Source of the DNA: Bifidobacterium phasiani
GTDB lineage: Bacteria > Actinomycetota > Actinomycetes > Actinomycetales > Bifidobacteriaceae
NCBI RefSeq assembly: GCF_019331775.1
Contig: NZ_JAHBBD010000001.1
Location: forward strand, 186,001 to 250,000
Direction of reading: 5' to 3'
Length of the DNA stretch: 64,000 bases
The notes under the pieces are model-generated. The model was not told where the DNA came from, searched no databases, and worked only from the letters and a program-made list of their open reading frames with translations. Positions 8,366-17,112 of the stretch are shown piece by piece. Numbering within the stretch: the stretch's first letter is position 1; each line of letters opens with the position of its first letter. Made by a program: the position numbers and the translations under genes.

Positions 8366-8386
8366 TATCGATGAATATCATCGATA
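8366..8386. promoter_or_regulatory. 21-bp palindromic operator upstream of the yeiH-like gene
   Basis: Perfect 9-bp inverted repeat TATCGATGA / TCATCGATA with a 3-nt ATA spacer, 23 bp upstream of the GTG start. This is an AT-rich island in a GC-rich intergenic region, consistent with a regulator or promoter site. Which protein binds is unknown; the adjacent LysR regulator is the first candidate, although the site lacks the classical T-N11-A form. Confidence 0.55.
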
Positions 8387-8661
8387 CAACCGATGCAACC
8401 GACGTCCGTCCCGGCGCGGCCGCGCCCGTGCGCCCGTTTCCGTAGGCACTTGGACGCTTCCGTGGGCACATCGCCGGCGGCAACGCCTCGCCCATTCCGC
8501 CGCGACGGCGCCGTTCCGCCGTCGGGGCCCGCGGACCATGTGCCTACGGAGGCGTTCAGGTGCCTACCGACGCCGGCCGATGCGCCAGACGAACGCTACC
8601 TCGGCAGAACGATCCGTTTCCGTGGCGGCTTGTCCACCCGACGCGCCGGGCGGGCGTCGCA
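8387..8661. other. Intergenic region between LysR and YeiH genes
   Basis: The full gap runs from 8344 to 8661 (318 bp). Apart from the palindrome listed separately it holds a few CGAT-containing motifs next to the operator and GC-rich sequence. No additional gene was seen. Confidence 0.5.
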
Positions 8662-9489
8662 TCAGCGCAGCCTGACGTCGCGCAGCGCCGCGATGATCGC
8701 ATCGGCCAGCGCGCGTTGGCCGCGCGTCAGCCCGGACCTGGGCGTCAGCGCGTAGAACCGTCGCACGAACTCCGGGCCGAGGTCGCGGGTCGCCACGCCG
8801 TCGGGGCATGCGGCGCGCGAAAGCACCGAGCAGCCCACGCCCGCGCCGATCGAGGCGACGATCGAGGCGTTGCTCGCCACCTCGACCACATGGTCGGGCA
8901 CCACGCCGGCGGTCTTGAAATACAGTTCGGTGTAGTACCGCACGCCGGAGCCGTGCTCGCGCACCAGCCATACGCCGTCCGGATCGCCCGCCAGCACCAG
9001 CTCGTCCTCGCACAGCGTGACGCGCTCCACCGAGTCGTCGATGATCGGCTTCTCGACGACCCCGAGCTGCGCCTCCTTCATGCCGACCCGCTCCAGGATG
9101 CCGTCGGAGTTCATCGGCGCGACGCGGACCTCGAATCCGCCGAGCCCGGGCAGGGCCGCCCGCAGCGCCGCCGGCATCAGCACCGCGCCGGCCGTATGCG
9201 AGAACAGCATCGCGAAAGGCTCCCGGTTGGCGCGAGCCCGGGCGATCTGCTCGCGCACGTCCCGCCACGAGGCGCCGATGTCGACGGCCGCGCGGTACAG
9301 CAGCGTGCCGGCCTCGGTCGGCGTCACGCTGCTCTTGGCATGCCGGTCGAACAGCGGGGCGCCCACGGCCGACTCCAACGCCGCGATGCGCGAGGAGACG
9401 GTGGACTGCGAGACCTTGAGCTCGTCGGCCGCCAACGTGAACTGGCCGGTCTCGTACACGGCGATCAGCGTTTCCAACAGGGCGAACAT
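8662..9489 (-). CDS. LysR-family transcriptional regulator (YeiE-like position)
   Basis: 275 residues. The N-terminal winged HTH occupies residues 1-60 (ETLIAVYETGQFTLAADELKVSQSTVSSRIAALESAVGAPLFDR), followed by the usual linker helix and a periplasmic-binding-like effector domain. ATG 9489 (MFALLETLIAVYE) is the natural family start; upstream in-frame sequence is Pro/Arg/Gly-rich and unlikely to be coding. It is co-oriented with and directly upstream of the YeiH-type transporter, so it probably regulates it; the inducer is unknown. Confidence 0.88.
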   Translation of the reverse strand: MFALLETLIAVYETGQFTLAADELKVSQSTVSSRIAALESAVGAPLFDRHAKSSVTPTEAGTLLYRAAVDIGASWRDVREQIARARANREPFAMLFSHTAGAVLMPAALRAALPGLGGFEVRVAPMNSDGILERVGMKEAQLGVVEKPIIDDSVERVTLCEDELVLAGDPDGVWLVREHGSGVRYYTELYFKTAGVVPDHVVEVASNASIVASIGAGVGCSVLSRAACPDGVATRDLGPEFVRRFYALTPRSGLTRGQRALADAIIAALRDVRLR

Positions 9490-9657
9490 GCTTTCCAGTA
9501 TCGCGCATCCCGGCGCCTGCGTCCTTTGGGGCGCGGCGCGGGCGCACGGGCACGGGCCGCCCGCGTTCGCGCCAGGCGTTCCAGGCCGCGGCGCGGGCGC
9601 ACGGACGCACGGATGCACGGGCGTCGGCGCGGCACGGCGCGGCCGGCGTACGGCAGG

Positions 9658-10629
9658 TCAGAACACGACGTAGGAGACGCCGGTCAGAGTCAGCAGGCTC
9701 GCCGCCGTGGTGACCAGCACCAGGCCGACCGCGTACTCGGGCATGTTGCGCTCGCGCTCCGCGAACATCACCAGGGCCGTCATCGTCGGCATCGCGCAGA
9801 CGACCGTGACCGCGTGCACCATGTCCGGGTCCAACGCGCCCAGCCCGACCAGCGGCGGCACGTGGGTCAGCAGCAGGTACAGCGCCACCGGGACGATCAG
9901 CATCTTGACCACGATGCCGACGTACACCTCGGCGCGCTTCAGCGTGCCGGCCCAGTCGCGCAACGCGAACAGGCCGCCGATGTACATCAGCGACAGCGGC
10001 GTCGAGACCGAGCCGACCGTATGCAGCGGCTCCAGCACGACGTCCGGCAGCCGCACCCCCGCGAGGATCGCCAGCAGCGAGACGACGACGGCGACCAGTC
10101 CCGGGCTGAGCACGCCGCGCAGCCGTCGGGGCAGCGGCACCGCGGCGCGGCCCGGATCGCGCCGTTTGGCCGCGGGAGTCGTCAGCCACACGCCGTACGT
10201 CCACATGAGCAGCTGGTCGAGCAGCGCCATCAGCGAGTAGTACAGGGCGCCGCGCCCGGGGAACAGCGCAATGAGCAGCGGCAGCCCGATGAACCCGACG
10301 TTGCCGAAGACGAACGCGGCCTGGAAGACGTGCCCGCGGTCCTCCGGCAGGCGCATCAGCCGGGCGACCAGCCACGTCGAACCGATGAGCAGCACGTACA
10401 TCGCCAGCTGCATCAGCAGGATGACGCCGGACTCGAACAGGTCCTCGCGGGTCGCGCCGGCCGTGGCGTTCGAGAACACCATCAGCGGGATGCCGACCTT
10501 GAGGATCAGCTGGCAGATGCCGTTCAGCGTCCGCTCGCCGTAGACCCTGAACCGTACGCAGATATAGCCGACGACCAGCATGATCGCGAAGCCGATCAGC
10601 TGATCGAGCACGACATGGAATTGCCCCAC
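9658..10629 (-). CDS. AEC-family permease (auxin efflux carrier-like)
   Basis: 323-residue membrane protein with about ten hydrophobic segments arranged as two five-helix halves, typical of the AEC/BART family (start FHVVLDQLIGFAIMLVVGYICVRF region, LILKVGIPLMVFSN, FGNVGFIGLPLL, end VVCAMPTMTALVMF). Bacterial members transport malate, malonate and similar acids; the substrate here is unknown. Start GTG 10629 follows AGGAGG closely. It lies downstream of the alpha/beta hydrolase on the same strand, separated by about 170 bp. Confidence 0.85.
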   Translation of the reverse strand: MGQFHVVLDQLIGFAIMLVVGYICVRFRVYGERTLNGICQLILKVGIPLMVFSNATAGATREDLFESGVILLMQLAMYVLLIGSTWLVARLMRLPEDRGHVFQAAFVFGNVGFIGLPLLIALFPGRGALYYSLMALLDQLLMWTYGVWLTTPAAKRRDPGRAAVPLPRRLRGVLSPGLVAVVVSLLAILAGVRLPDVVLEPLHTVGSVSTPLSLMYIGGLFALRDWAGTLKRAEVYVGIVVKMLIVPVALYLLLTHVPPLVGLGALDPDMVHAVTVVCAMPTMTALVMFAERERNMPEYAVGLVLVTTAASLLTLTGVSYVVF

Positions 10630-10801
10630 GGTCCTCCTCTCCCGTTCCCGTATCCCTCATACCTGTTCGTGCCGCCGCATCCGCCGCATGCCGTCGGGCA
10701 TGTCGACGCCGCACGCGGCGCACGCGTCCGTCGCCGGTCGCCGACCGCCGCGGGCCTTTGCCGCCGCCGCTTCGGTGTCCTGCCCGCGCTGTCCGTATGG
10801 T

Positions 10802-11593
10802 CTACAGCGGCAGCTGCGCGGCCCAGTCGGACAGCAGCGCCCTGACCTGCTCCGGCCGGTCGATGTGCACATTGTGCCCGGCCTCCTCGATCACCGTGTA
10901 CCGCACGTTCGGGTAGTGCGGCAGGATCGCCTCCTGGTCCTCGTAGCCGACGATCTGGTCCTGCCGACCGCAGATGATCGTGGTCGGCCCGTCGAAGGTG
11001 CCGAAGGCGCGCTCGGGGTCGTCGGCCAGCCAGTAGCGGTTCTCGAGCTTCATGTAGGCGTCGCGGTCGAAGGACCGGATGCCCGGCAGCACGTACATCT
11101 GGTACCGCTTCCACGCCTCGTAGGACTGGTTGACGCCCATGCGGATGAAGTCGAGCACCTGGTCGAGCGGCAGCCTGTGCATCAGGTCGGGGTTCGGCTC
11201 GTGCACATTGTGCTCGGCGACGCGGCGGTGCGCGATCACCGGGTCGATGACCGGCGCGATCAGCGCGAGACCGGCGACCCGGCCGGGCATGTGCGCGATC
11301 ATCTCGCGGGCGAGCGCGCCGCCCATCGAGTTGCCGACCAGCGCGAACCGCCCGCGGCCGGCCAGCTCGTCGATGGCGTCCAGCAGCCAGTTCGCGTATT
11401 CGGGCAGTCCCCCGGGCCCGGGCATCACCGACGTGCGGCCGTAGCCGGGCAGGTCGAGGTAGATGCGCCTGGTCCCCTCGGGGAAGGCGTCGTCGAGCAG
11501 CAGCAGCGAACGATGGTCGACGCCCATGCCATGCACGAGCACCACGGGGAATCCCTCGCCCCTGACCGCCGCGAACGGTTCCGGATCCATCAT
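10802..11593 (-). CDS. Alpha/beta hydrolase
   Basis: 263-residue serine hydrolase. Oxyanion region VLVHGMGVDHRS, nucleophile elbow GNSMGG (Ser in LVGNSMGGALA), acid Asp in CGRQDQIVGY and catalytic His in EEAGHNVHIDRP, all in the correct order and spacing. It resembles general carboxylesterase/MhpC-like enzymes; the substrate cannot be told. Start ATG 11593 (second ATG at 11590) is preceded by AGGAGAGGAGT. Probably cytoplasmic, no signal peptide. Confidence 0.9.
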   Translation of the reverse strand: MMDPEPFAAVRGEGFPVVLVHGMGVDHRSLLLLDDAFPEGTRRIYLDLPGYGRTSVMPGPGGLPEYANWLLDAIDELAGRGRFALVGNSMGGALAREMIAHMPGRVAGLALIAPVIDPVIAHRRVAEHNVHEPNPDLMHRLPLDQVLDFIRMGVNQSYEAWKRYQMYVLPGIRSFDRDAYMKLENRYWLADDPERAFGTFDGPTTIICGRQDQIVGYEDQEAILPHYPNVRYTVIEEAGHNVHIDRPEQVRALLSDWAAQLPL

Positions 11594-11798
11594 CGCCGCA
11601 CTCCTCTCCTCCGGGTCGGCGCCGGCCGGGAGCGGCCCGCCGGCTGAAACGTCACGAACCGCATCTTACGCGCCGCACGGTATCGGAACACACCGGGCGC
11701 GCGCCGGTGCGCCTCTCCCCCGGTGGCCATGGCGGATCCTCCCGTCGTGACCACACCAGGCGCGCATCGGTGCGCACGCGACCGGCAACGGCACGTCC

Positions 11799-11877
11799 GG
11801 CACAATGTGCCGGCGCCCCGAGCCACGGAATCGGCATGCGCCACGGCGCGACGGCGTCGCACCAGCGACACAATGTG
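11799..11877. promoter_or_regulatory. Two CACAATGTG palindromes upstream of the nucleotidyltransferase gene
   Basis: GGCACAATGTGCC (11799-11811) and the core CACAATGTG (11869-11877) occur 68 bp apart in the ~500-bp intergenic region 11594-12095. A related ~30-bp GC-rich direct repeat (ACACACC-type followed by GGCGCGC and CGGTGCGC) is found near 11690 and 11750. They may be operator sites for the divergent hydrolase or the nucleotidyltransferase. Nothing else was recognised in this gap. Confidence 0.4.
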
Positions 11878-12095
11878 CGACGGCGCCCGGCCGACGCTGG
11901 TACAGTGGACCTCCTCACCCTTTTCGTTCGACCGGCCGGAACCCCATCGACTCCGCGCCGCCGCCCGGCGATGACGTCGCTCCGCGATGCCGTCAGCCAT
12001 CTCCGCCGCCACCCGCGCCGCCGCGGACGGACGCGACCCGGCATCGCCGCCGCGAATCGGCAGCGGCCCCAGACACGAAACGGAAAGGATCGGAT

Positions 12096-13022
12096 ATGAA
12101 CGACATTGACCATTGGATGACGCAGGCCGTCGCGGCGCTGCGGCGGACGTTCGGCGACCGGCTGCTCTGCGTCGGCCTGCAGGGCAGCCGGCTGCGCGGC
12201 GAGGCGCGACCGGACAGCGACATCGACATCCTCGTCGTGGTGGACGGGCTGCGCTTCGACGACCTCGACCGCTTCCACGCCGCGATGGCCGGACTGCCGG
12301 ACGGCGAGCGCGCGGTCGGGTTCACCTGCGGCAGGCGCGAGCTGGCCGCGTGGCCGCGCTACGAGCTGTTCCAGTTCCTGCGCGGCACGCGATGCTGGTT
12401 CGGCGACCTGAAGGCGCTGCTGCCCGCGCTGGACGAGTCGGACATCCGCTACGGCGCGCGGGTCGAGGTCGCCGACCTGTACCACATGACCGCGCATGCG
12501 TACCTGACCGCCGGCGGCGCGATCGGGAGCACGGTCGGAGACGTGACCGACGGCGTGACCGGCGAAGATTACGCCATGCCGGCCGGCGGACACGATGACG
12601 GCACCCCCGCCGCCCTCGGAAGCGGCGATGACCATGACGGTCATGGCGGTTCTGACGGCCAGACCGCGGACGGCATGCTCGCGGCGCTGTGCAAGGCGTA
12701 TTTCTTCGCCCTGCAGATGGTGCTGTACCTGCGCACCGGCGAATTCCCCGACACCAAACGCGCCGCGCTGGGCCTGCTGCGGGGCGCGCACGCGGATGGG
12801 CGGAACGCCGCGACCCCGGAGCCGCCCGCCCGGGCGGAACGGCGCGGCGCGCAGGAGGGCGGGCCGGACGCCGGCGCCATGACGGACGAGGAGGCGCTGC
12901 TGCGCTGCAGCATGGACCCCGCGCTGCTGGATGCGTGCGACGCCGCGGAACGCCGGCGCATATACCGACGCCTGTTCGACTGGTGCGGCCGGCAGCTGCG
13001 CGCGTTCGACGCGCTACACTGA
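12096..13022 (+). CDS. Nucleotidyltransferase-fold protein
   Basis: 308 residues. The N-terminal polymerase-beta-type nucleotidyltransferase domain shows GSRLRGEARPDSDIDILVV, the canonical GS-x9-SDID pattern with both metal-binding Asp. A helical C-terminal region follows, resembling the HEPN-like substrate domain of kanamycin-nucleotidyltransferase relatives. Residues ~150-190 are a Gly/Asp/His-rich insert and ~235-265 another low-complexity insert, both matching the local high GC. GGAAAGGA precedes ATG 12096. It could modify a small molecule or RNA; no substrate can be named. The methyltransferase at 13082 may be co-transcribed. Confidence 0.8.
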   Translation: MNDIDHWMTQAVAALRRTFGDRLLCVGLQGSRLRGEARPDSDIDILVVVDGLRFDDLDRFHAAMAGLPDGERAVGFTCGRRELAAWPRYELFQFLRGTRCWFGDLKALLPALDESDIRYGARVEVADLYHMTAHAYLTAGGAIGSTVGDVTDGVTGEDYAMPAGGHDDGTPAALGSGDDHDGHGGSDGQTADGMLAALCKAYFFALQMVLYLRTGEFPDTKRAALGLLRGAHADGRNAATPEPPARAERRGAQEGGPDAGAMTDEEALLRCSMDPALLDACDAAERRRIYRRLFDWCGRQLRAFDALH

Positions 13023-13081
13023 GGTCCGGGACCGTCGCGCATGCGTCCGGCATGCCGGCACCGGCGGTCGCAGGAGGGGCC

Positions 13082-13858
13082 ATGACCAAAACCGAATCGA
13101 TCGACAAGCTCGAACGCGACTGGCGTATGGAAGAGGACGCCGCGCATATGCTCGGCTGGGATTTCTCGCATCTCCGCGGGCGGTACCGGGAGGAGGACGA
13201 CCTGCCCTGGGACTACGAGGCGGTCGTGCGCGAGCTGCTGGATCCCGGCGACCGGCTGCTCGACGTGGACACCGGCGGCGGCGAGTTCCTGCTGTCGCTG
13301 GGCCATCCGCACGAACTGACCGCCGCCACCGAGGCGTATCCGCCGAACGTGGAACTGTGCCGGGCCACGTTCGGGCCGCTGGGCGTCGCATTCGCCGCGG
13401 TCGACGGCGACGCGCCGATGCCGTTCCCCGACGATGCCTTCGACATCGTCATCAACCGGCACGGCGCGTTCGACGCCCATGAGCTCCATCGCATCATCAG
13501 GCCCGGCGGCCTGTTCGTCACCGAGCAGGTCGGCGGGCGCAACGACCGCGAACTGGTCGAACTGCTGCTGCCCGGCACGCCGGAACCATATCCGGATCTG
13601 ACGCTGGCGCACACCGCCGCCGAGTTCGAGGCGGCGGGGTTCGCCGTCGAACGCGGCGAGGAGGCGTTCCGGCCGATCGAGTTCTACGATGTCGGCGCGC
13701 TGGTGTGGTTCGCGCGCATCATCGAGTGGGAGTTTCCGGGGTTTTCGGTGGACCGGTGCCTGCCGCAGCTCCGACGGGCGCAGCAGGAGCTCGAGCGCGA
13801 CGGCGCGGTCCGGGGCACCATCCACCGGTTCCTGATGGTCGCGCGCAACAAGGGGTAG
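13082..13858 (+). CDS. Class I SAM-dependent methyltransferase
   Basis: 258 residues. Motif I is LLDVDTGGGEFL (a variant of D/E-x-G-x-G-x-G), with an acidic end of strand 2 in AATEAYPPN and motif PFPDDAFDIVINRHGAFDAHELHRIIRPGGLFVTEQ. This is a Methyltransf_11-type fold with an N-terminal helical extension. Strong Shine-Dalgarno CAGGAGGGG just before ATG 13082. It lies 60 bp after the nucleotidyltransferase gene, likely the same transcript. Substrate unknown. Confidence 0.85.
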   Translation: MTKTESIDKLERDWRMEEDAAHMLGWDFSHLRGRYREEDDLPWDYEAVVRELLDPGDRLLDVDTGGGEFLLSLGHPHELTAATEAYPPNVELCRATFGPLGVAFAAVDGDAPMPFPDDAFDIVINRHGAFDAHELHRIIRPGGLFVTEQVGGRNDRELVELLLPGTPEPYPDLTLAHTAAEFEAAGFAVERGEEAFRPIEFYDVGALVWFARIIEWEFPGFSVDRCLPQLRRAQQELERDGAVRGTIHRFLMVARNKG

Positions 13859-14040
13859 GGCGACCGAGTCGTCGCCGCGGCGATTCCGGCCGGGGCGTCC
13901 GCATATCCCGATGTTTTCGGTTGCATATTCGCGCAACTCGACGATTCGGCCTCGGCCGCCCGCGCTTCAGGCGGTTCCGGTCGGACCGATGACGCATTCC
14001 GACGATTCCGGCCGGACCGATCGCATGTCTCGACGCCTCC
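13859..14040. other. Intergenic sequence before the inverted-repeat element
   Basis: The gap between the methyltransferase stop and the HAD gene stop is about 430 bp. This first part contains several CCGGTCGGACCGAT-like fragments (TTCCGGCCGGACCGAT near 14008, GGTCGGACCGAT near 13978) and no gene. Confidence 0.45.
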
Positions 14041-14250
14041 GGCGAGGCCATCTGGCCTACGTGTGGTGGATTTGGGGGCTTGCGGACATCGATCGGCGTT
14101 ACGTGAGGCAGCCGGGGCGCCAAACCCTGAGTATCAATGGCGGAATATGGCCGATGTTGTCGGGCGGCAGGCCTCCAAGTCGCCTCACGTAGCGCCGATC
14201 GATGTCCGCAGAGGCCGAAATCCGCTACACCTAGGCAAGATAACCCCTCC
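14041..14250. repeat. Long imperfect inverted repeat (69-bp arms, 72-bp centre), MITE-like
   Basis: Arm 14041-14109 matches the reverse complement of arm 14182-14250 at about 55 of 69 positions, with 38 of the innermost 39 or so nearly perfect around TGCGGACATCGATCGGCG and TACGTGAGGC. The centre has no start codon with a Shine-Dalgarno. It lies between convergent genes. It could be a miniature inverted-repeat element, the scar of an inverted duplication, or a large bidirectional terminator. Confidence 0.7.
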
Positions 14251-14289
14251 CGGACGCCCATAGCACCCGGGCGACGCGGCCTACTCGCC

Positions 14290-15090
14290 CTACTTGATGC
14301 GGATGACCTTGTCGCCCCTGACCAAGTACGCCGTGCGCGCGATGTCGATCATCGGCTGGTCGTGCCGGCTGTCCGTGTAGAACTCGTCGATCACCGCGTC
14401 CTCGCCGTAGATCTCGCGGAACCGCCGCACCTTGTTCGAACTGAAGTTCAGATACGAGATCTCCAGCGTCTCCGGATCGATCGTCGAGGCGATCACATGC
14501 TCCACGCCCAAACGACGGCACGCCTCCCCCACCGTCAGATCGAACGACGCCGTGATGATCACGTCATCCGGCCGCGGCACATACCACGACTTGATCTTGC
14601 GGAACTTCCGGTCCCAGAACAGCGTCGACAGCACGTCCAGCCCCTCGCGGGACAGGCCGCCGAGGCCCTCTCCCGCCATATTCCCCATGCCGCCGGCCCC
14701 GGTCATGGCGGCCAAGGCCGGCGTCGCGCCCCCGGCCGGCCCGATGTTCGGCGTCACGCCCCCGTGCGTTCCGGCGCCCGCCGGGGCGCCGGAACCCGGT
14801 ATGGGATTCGCGTCATGATACGGAATCCGAGCCTTCCCCTCATGGAACCGACGCTGCGCGCGCCCCAGCCGCTTGGATGCGGCGAGGTCCAGCAGGTAGC
14901 GCCGCACGACCGCGTCGAGCTTGCGCTCCATCTGCCCGAGTTCGGCCCGGCCCATCTTGTAGCGGATGCCGCAGTTCAGCACCGGGGCGATGTAGCGCAG
15001 CACGCGCGGCTCGTAGCGGACGCTGAACAGGTACAGGTCGAACAGACTTTCGCCGTCGTAGATCGTGCCGTCGAAATCGAACACCCTCAT
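14290..15090 (-). CDS. HAD-superfamily hydrolase (HAD-IB, phosphoserine-phosphatase-like)
   Basis: 266-residue phosphatase. Motif I FDFDGTIYDGES is at the very N terminus, motif II VIITASF appears in the C-terminal half and the conserved acidic motif IV lies in DEFYTDSRHDQPM. A stretch of ~45 residues (about 95-145) is Gly/Ala/Pro-rich and interrupts the cap region; homologues usually lack it. ATG 15090 is preferred over the in-frame GTG at 15108. Likely acts on a small phosphomonoester; the substrate is unknown. Confidence 0.82.
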   Translation of the reverse strand: MRVFDFDGTIYDGESLFDLYLFSVRYEPRVLRYIAPVLNCGIRYKMGRAELGQMERKLDAVVRRYLLDLAASKRLGRAQRRFHEGKARIPYHDANPIPGSGAPAGAGTHGGVTPNIGPAGGATPALAAMTGAGGMGNMAGEGLGGLSREGLDVLSTLFWDRKFRKIKSWYVPRPDDVIITASFDLTVGEACRRLGVEHVIASTIDPETLEISYLNFSSNKVRRFREIYGEDAVIDEFYTDSRHDQPMIDIARTAYLVRGDKVIRIK

Positions 15091-15438
15091 GCCTTCACCA
15101 TCCTGCACGGCGCCGTGCCGCCTCCCCGAATCGGTCCGTTTTCATCCTACCCACGGATCCGCCGGGCGTGAAGGGCCGAACATGAACATCACACAAACTG
15201 CAGGTAACGCGGCATGATCCACGGCGCCGTCCCGGCACCCGGCGGGAAGACGCCCGAACCGTCACCGGCACCGCCCGCCGGATGACGCCCCACGCGGCCC
15301 GGGGAAGGCGCCGCCCGGGACGCAAGCCCGGCGACATGGCCGATGACGGCGTCGCGGCTCCGTGGAAGAACGCCTGGCGGAACCCGCCCCGCCGCACCCA
15401 CGGAGGGGACACGCCAGGCCGCCCGCCGCGCCCCGCGC
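15091..15438. other. Intergenic region, no gene recognised
   Basis: 348 bp between two minus-strand genes. It contains a GCCTGGCG ... CGCCAGGC inverted pair around 15380-15420 that may help terminate the downstream end of the methyltransferase transcript. No convincing coding frame was seen. Confidence 0.45.
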
Positions 15439-16173
15439 TCAGCGCCGGACGCCCGACACCAGCAGCATCATCGGACGGCGCATCTCGTCGCGCATGCCCG
15501 GCAGGTCTATCATGTCCTCGGGCGGCATCGGCTCGACCACGCGCGTGATCTCGAAGCCGTTGTCCGGCAGCGCGCCGAGATAGGTGGTCAGCGTCCGGTG
15601 GTACTTGACCACCTTCTCGCCGAGGAACACCGCCTCGCGTTCGCCCTCGTAGTAGTAGCGGTCGACCGGGAAGTGCAGGATCTCGCCGTCGGGACCGTAC
15701 CACCAGTCCTGCGAGCCGTAGGCGGTGAACACCGGATGCTCGACGGAGAACACCAGCGTGCCGCCCGGCCGCAGCCACCGCGCGATCCGCCGCATCAGGC
15801 CGGCGAAGTCCTCGACGTAGTGGAAGGCCAGCGAGCTGAGCACCACGTCGAACGAGGCGTCCGGCGCCTCGACGTCCTCCATCGCCGCGCGGCGGTATTC
15901 GATGGCCGGGTCGGCGTTGATCTCGCGCGCGTGCTCCAGCATGCGGCGCGAGATGTCGACGCCCAGCACGGATGCGGCGCCGTGGTCGGCGGCATATTTA
16001 CAGTGCCACCCGTACCCGCAGCCCAGGTCGAGCACGCGGGCGCCGTGGAAGTCCGGCAGCATCGCCCGCAGCGCCCGCCATTCGCCGGCGCCCTCCAGCC
16101 CCTGCCGCGACCGGGCCATCCGCCCGTACTTCCCGTAGAACTCCGCGTCGTCGTAACGGTTCTCCCTGGCCAT
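15439..16173 (-). CDS. Class I SAM-dependent methyltransferase
   Basis: 244 residues. Motif I is VLDLGCGYGWHCKYAA, strand-2 acidic residue in VLGVDISRRML, then FDVVLSSLAFHYVED and LRPGGTLVFSVEHP, a textbook Methyltransf_11 fold. The C-terminal half (GSQDWWYGPDGEILHFPVDRYYYEGER) resembles bacterial methyltransferases annotated as SmtA/UbiE-like. GGGAAGGGG precedes ATG 16173; the upstream in-frame extension is not credible. Substrate unknown. The ABC transporter operon lies upstream on the same strand, 140 bp away. Confidence 0.88.
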   Translation of the reverse strand: MARENRYDDAEFYGKYGRMARSRQGLEGAGEWRALRAMLPDFHGARVLDLGCGYGWHCKYAADHGAASVLGVDISRRMLEHAREINADPAIEYRRAAMEDVEAPDASFDVVLSSLAFHYVEDFAGLMRRIARWLRPGGTLVFSVEHPVFTAYGSQDWWYGPDGEILHFPVDRYYYEGEREAVFLGEKVVKYHRTLTTYLGALPDNGFEITRVVEPMPPEDMIDLPGMRDEMRRPMMLLVSGVRR

Positions 16174-16314
16174 GCCATGCCCCTTCCCTCGTCGGCGTGC
16201 GCCGTCCCGTGGATGCACCATTGTCGCACACCCGCCCGAACAGGGCCACCCGCCGGCGGCGCATGTCACGTCCGGCGCCCACGGCCAAGCCCCGCGGACG
16301 GGCGGCACGCCGCG

Positions 16315-17112
16315 TCACAGGCTCAGGTCGCGGCGACGGAACACCTCCACGGCCGCGACGCACATCGCCGCGCCGGCGACCGCCAACGCCACGGCGCCGC
16401 AGACCGCCGGCCCCTCGCCCGCGGCCAGGCCCTCCGGATCGAACAGCGTGAGCGCCGTGGCGCAGCGCAGCACGTCCATGCCGTCGTCGGCCTGCGCCAG
16501 CATCCTGATGAGGAACTGCGCGGCGCACAGCCCGGCGCCCGTCCACAGCGCGGCGGACGCGTTGCCGATGGCGCAGGCCGAGAGCGCGCAGACGCCCGCC
16601 ATGCTCAGCCACAACGCCAGCAGCCCCAGGTTCATCGCCGCGATATCGGCGAGCGCGACGTCTCCGGGCGCGCGGACCGCCACGCACACGGCCTCCGTCA
16701 CGCTCACCGCCACGGCCATCGCCGCCGACGACGCCACGACCGACGCGAGCGCCGAGCCGGCGATCGTGCGGCGGGAATGCGGCGAGGCGAGCAGGTAGGC
16801 CATCGAACCGGTCTCGATCGGTCGGATCAGCGTGCCGTGCACCGCGGCGACCACCATGACCATCGGCAGCAGCACCAGCAGGAAGCCGTACAGGTAGTCG
16901 ACCATGAACCCCGACAGCGTGGCCGAGGCCCCGTCCATGCCGAACGCGGCGAACAGCTCCGGCATCGTGGCGACCAGCGCGTCGAGCCCTTCGTTGGCCC
17001 GCGGATCGTACATCGCGACGACCACGGCGATATAGGCCGCCGTTACCGCGGTCAGCGCCGTCCACATCGGCAGGATGCGTCTGAGGTCGTGCAGCAGCAG
17101 CGTGGGGTTCAT
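16315..17112 (-). CDS. ABC-2 type transporter permease
   Basis: 265-residue membrane protein with six hydrophobic helices, ABC-2 permease organisation (LLLHDLRRILPMWTALTAV start, GFLLVLLPMVMVVAAVHGTLIRPIETGSMAYLLASPHSRR conserved cytoplasmic loop). Its ATG overlaps the stop of the ATPase gene by 4 bp, so the two are translationally coupled. Third gene of the TetR-ATPase-permease operon. Probably exports a drug, lipid or peptide; the substrate cannot be inferred. Confidence 0.87.
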   Translation of the reverse strand: MNPTLLLHDLRRILPMWTALTAVTAAYIAVVVAMYDPRANEGLDALVATMPELFAAFGMDGASATLSGFMVDYLYGFLLVLLPMVMVVAAVHGTLIRPIETGSMAYLLASPHSRRTIAGSALASVVASSAAMAVAVSVTEAVCVAVRAPGDVALADIAAMNLGLLALWLSMAGVCALSACAIGNASAALWTGAGLCAAQFLIRMLAQADDGMDVLRCATALTLFDPEGLAAGEGPAVCGAVALAVAGAAMCVAAVEVFRRRDLSL

